From assembly GCF_000346465.2 (NCBI RefSeq), contig NC_034014.1, positions 25,510,305 through 25,574,304 of the forward strand: 64,000 bases of DNA, written 5' to 3'. The stretch is from Prunus persica (taxonomy: Eukaryota; Streptophyta; Magnoliopsida; Rosales; Rosaceae). The translations under genes and the position numbers were made by a program. Below, piece after piece: positions 63,361 through 64,000 of this stretch. The stretch's first letter is position 1. Each line of letters opens with the position of its first letter. The notes under the pieces are model-generated. The model was not told the DNA's origin, did not search any database, and saw only the letters and a list, made by a program, of their open reading frames with translations.

Positions 63361-64000
63361 CTAAATGTTCCAACTCCCTAAATGGAGATTATCCACGCCC
63401 TACTATAAAATAACGCTCCATTGGAGGTTATAATCCACATTCTCACATAATAAAAGCCCCCTGCAGTGGCTTGGGTACCCAAAAGCAAAGAAATGTTTAT
63501 AATTGATGTATGCGCATGCAAATGAGAATGGTGGGATCATAAATTGATGAATGACAAATTTTGATTTTGGAGTAGCTACTCAAATCATCAATGGGCTGTG
63601 TTGATTGGAACCACGTTCAATTATTAAAAGTCGACAATATCATTGGCCAAAATGGAATGAGGCAATTCCATTATAGATGAGAATGAACGTGAAAGAACAA
63701 ACCCACAGTACGAACCCCAAAAGATGTTAATATTAAAAGTTATACTTGGGTGTTCGGAATAAAAGGGAATATACCTACTTTGTATGACACAATGTTTCTG
63801 GCAGAAACAAGGAATGTTGGGTTTTCTCCATATTTACAAATTCAATTGTGCCCCCTTATTGCACATTTACGGAGACCAACATGTTATCTTTAAAGGTTAT
63901 TAAATGCACGGAGCATATTGCCAGAAGCGATTTCCTAAAGATGTATAAATAGCTAAGTTAAAGCTATATACTGTGTCATAAAGTTTAATCCCTTTAATCA

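Larger units (their letters stand above)
58632..64000 (+). mobile_element. LTR retroelement, 5' part, truncated by the window end
   Basis: The 5' LTR (58632-59213) is followed by a primer-binding-like site and over 4.7 kb of internal DNA with no gag or pol ORF. The internal part has hairpin arrays (59763-60218 and 60290-60840), an antisense broken ORF (61483-62034) and a further repeated stretch (63120-63360). No second LTR is seen before 64000. A non-coding (LARD-like) element, or the long 5' leader of a copia-type element whose coding part lies beyond the window, would both fit. Confidence 0.7.

Overview
This is nuclear DNA of a flowering plant. It has spliced genes with GT-AG introns, AT-rich spacers, GA/CT microsatellites, retroelement debris and plant-only families (UGT, BSK, IPC synthase, laccase, PAR1, plastid FBPase). 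The protein sequences and the type of LTR element suggest a woody Rosaceae, possibly Prunus; this is recalled similarity, not a database result. All exon coordinates were set by hand from splice motifs and frame continuity.

Layout: 1-5.8 kb holds one intact UGT85/UGT709-type glycosyltransferase (minus) between two decayed UGT remnants with duplicated flanks. 7.9-12.0 kb is a DUF3527 gene (plus), convergent with a plastid-type UVR + NTF2-like gene (12.5-13.7 kb, minus). 18.4-22.1 kb is a 12-exon inositolphosphorylceramide synthase and 25.8-29.95 kb a 9-exon BSK5-type pseudokinase (both plus). 30.9-33.1 kb is a RING-CH membrane protein and 36.2-38.1 kb an R2R3-MYB (both minus). 38.4-38.9 kb is a Helitron carrying an inverted sibling inside it. 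41.8-43.2 kb is a copia fragment between two ~229-bp direct repeats. 43.6-46.1 kb is a laccase (plus). 46.7-50.3 kb has two tandem PAR1 genes (minus), one with a greatly expanded repeat tail. 53.2-55.1 kb is plastid fructose-1,6-bisphosphatase (plus) with an antisense tRNA-Glu in intron 1. 55.6-57.8 kb is a LisH-domain gene (minus). From 58.6 kb to the end is an LTR retroelement whose leader is built of repeated hairpin modules.

The genes do not form a pathway or cluster; this is ordinary plant gene order. The most unusual items are: (1) a secreted PAR1 protein with 15 tandem 17-21-residue units; (2) nine stem-loop modules with compensatory stem changes in a retroelement leader; (3) the self-nested Helitron; (4) the copia fragment framed by long direct repeats; (5) a UGT whose PSPG box ends in His instead of Gln.
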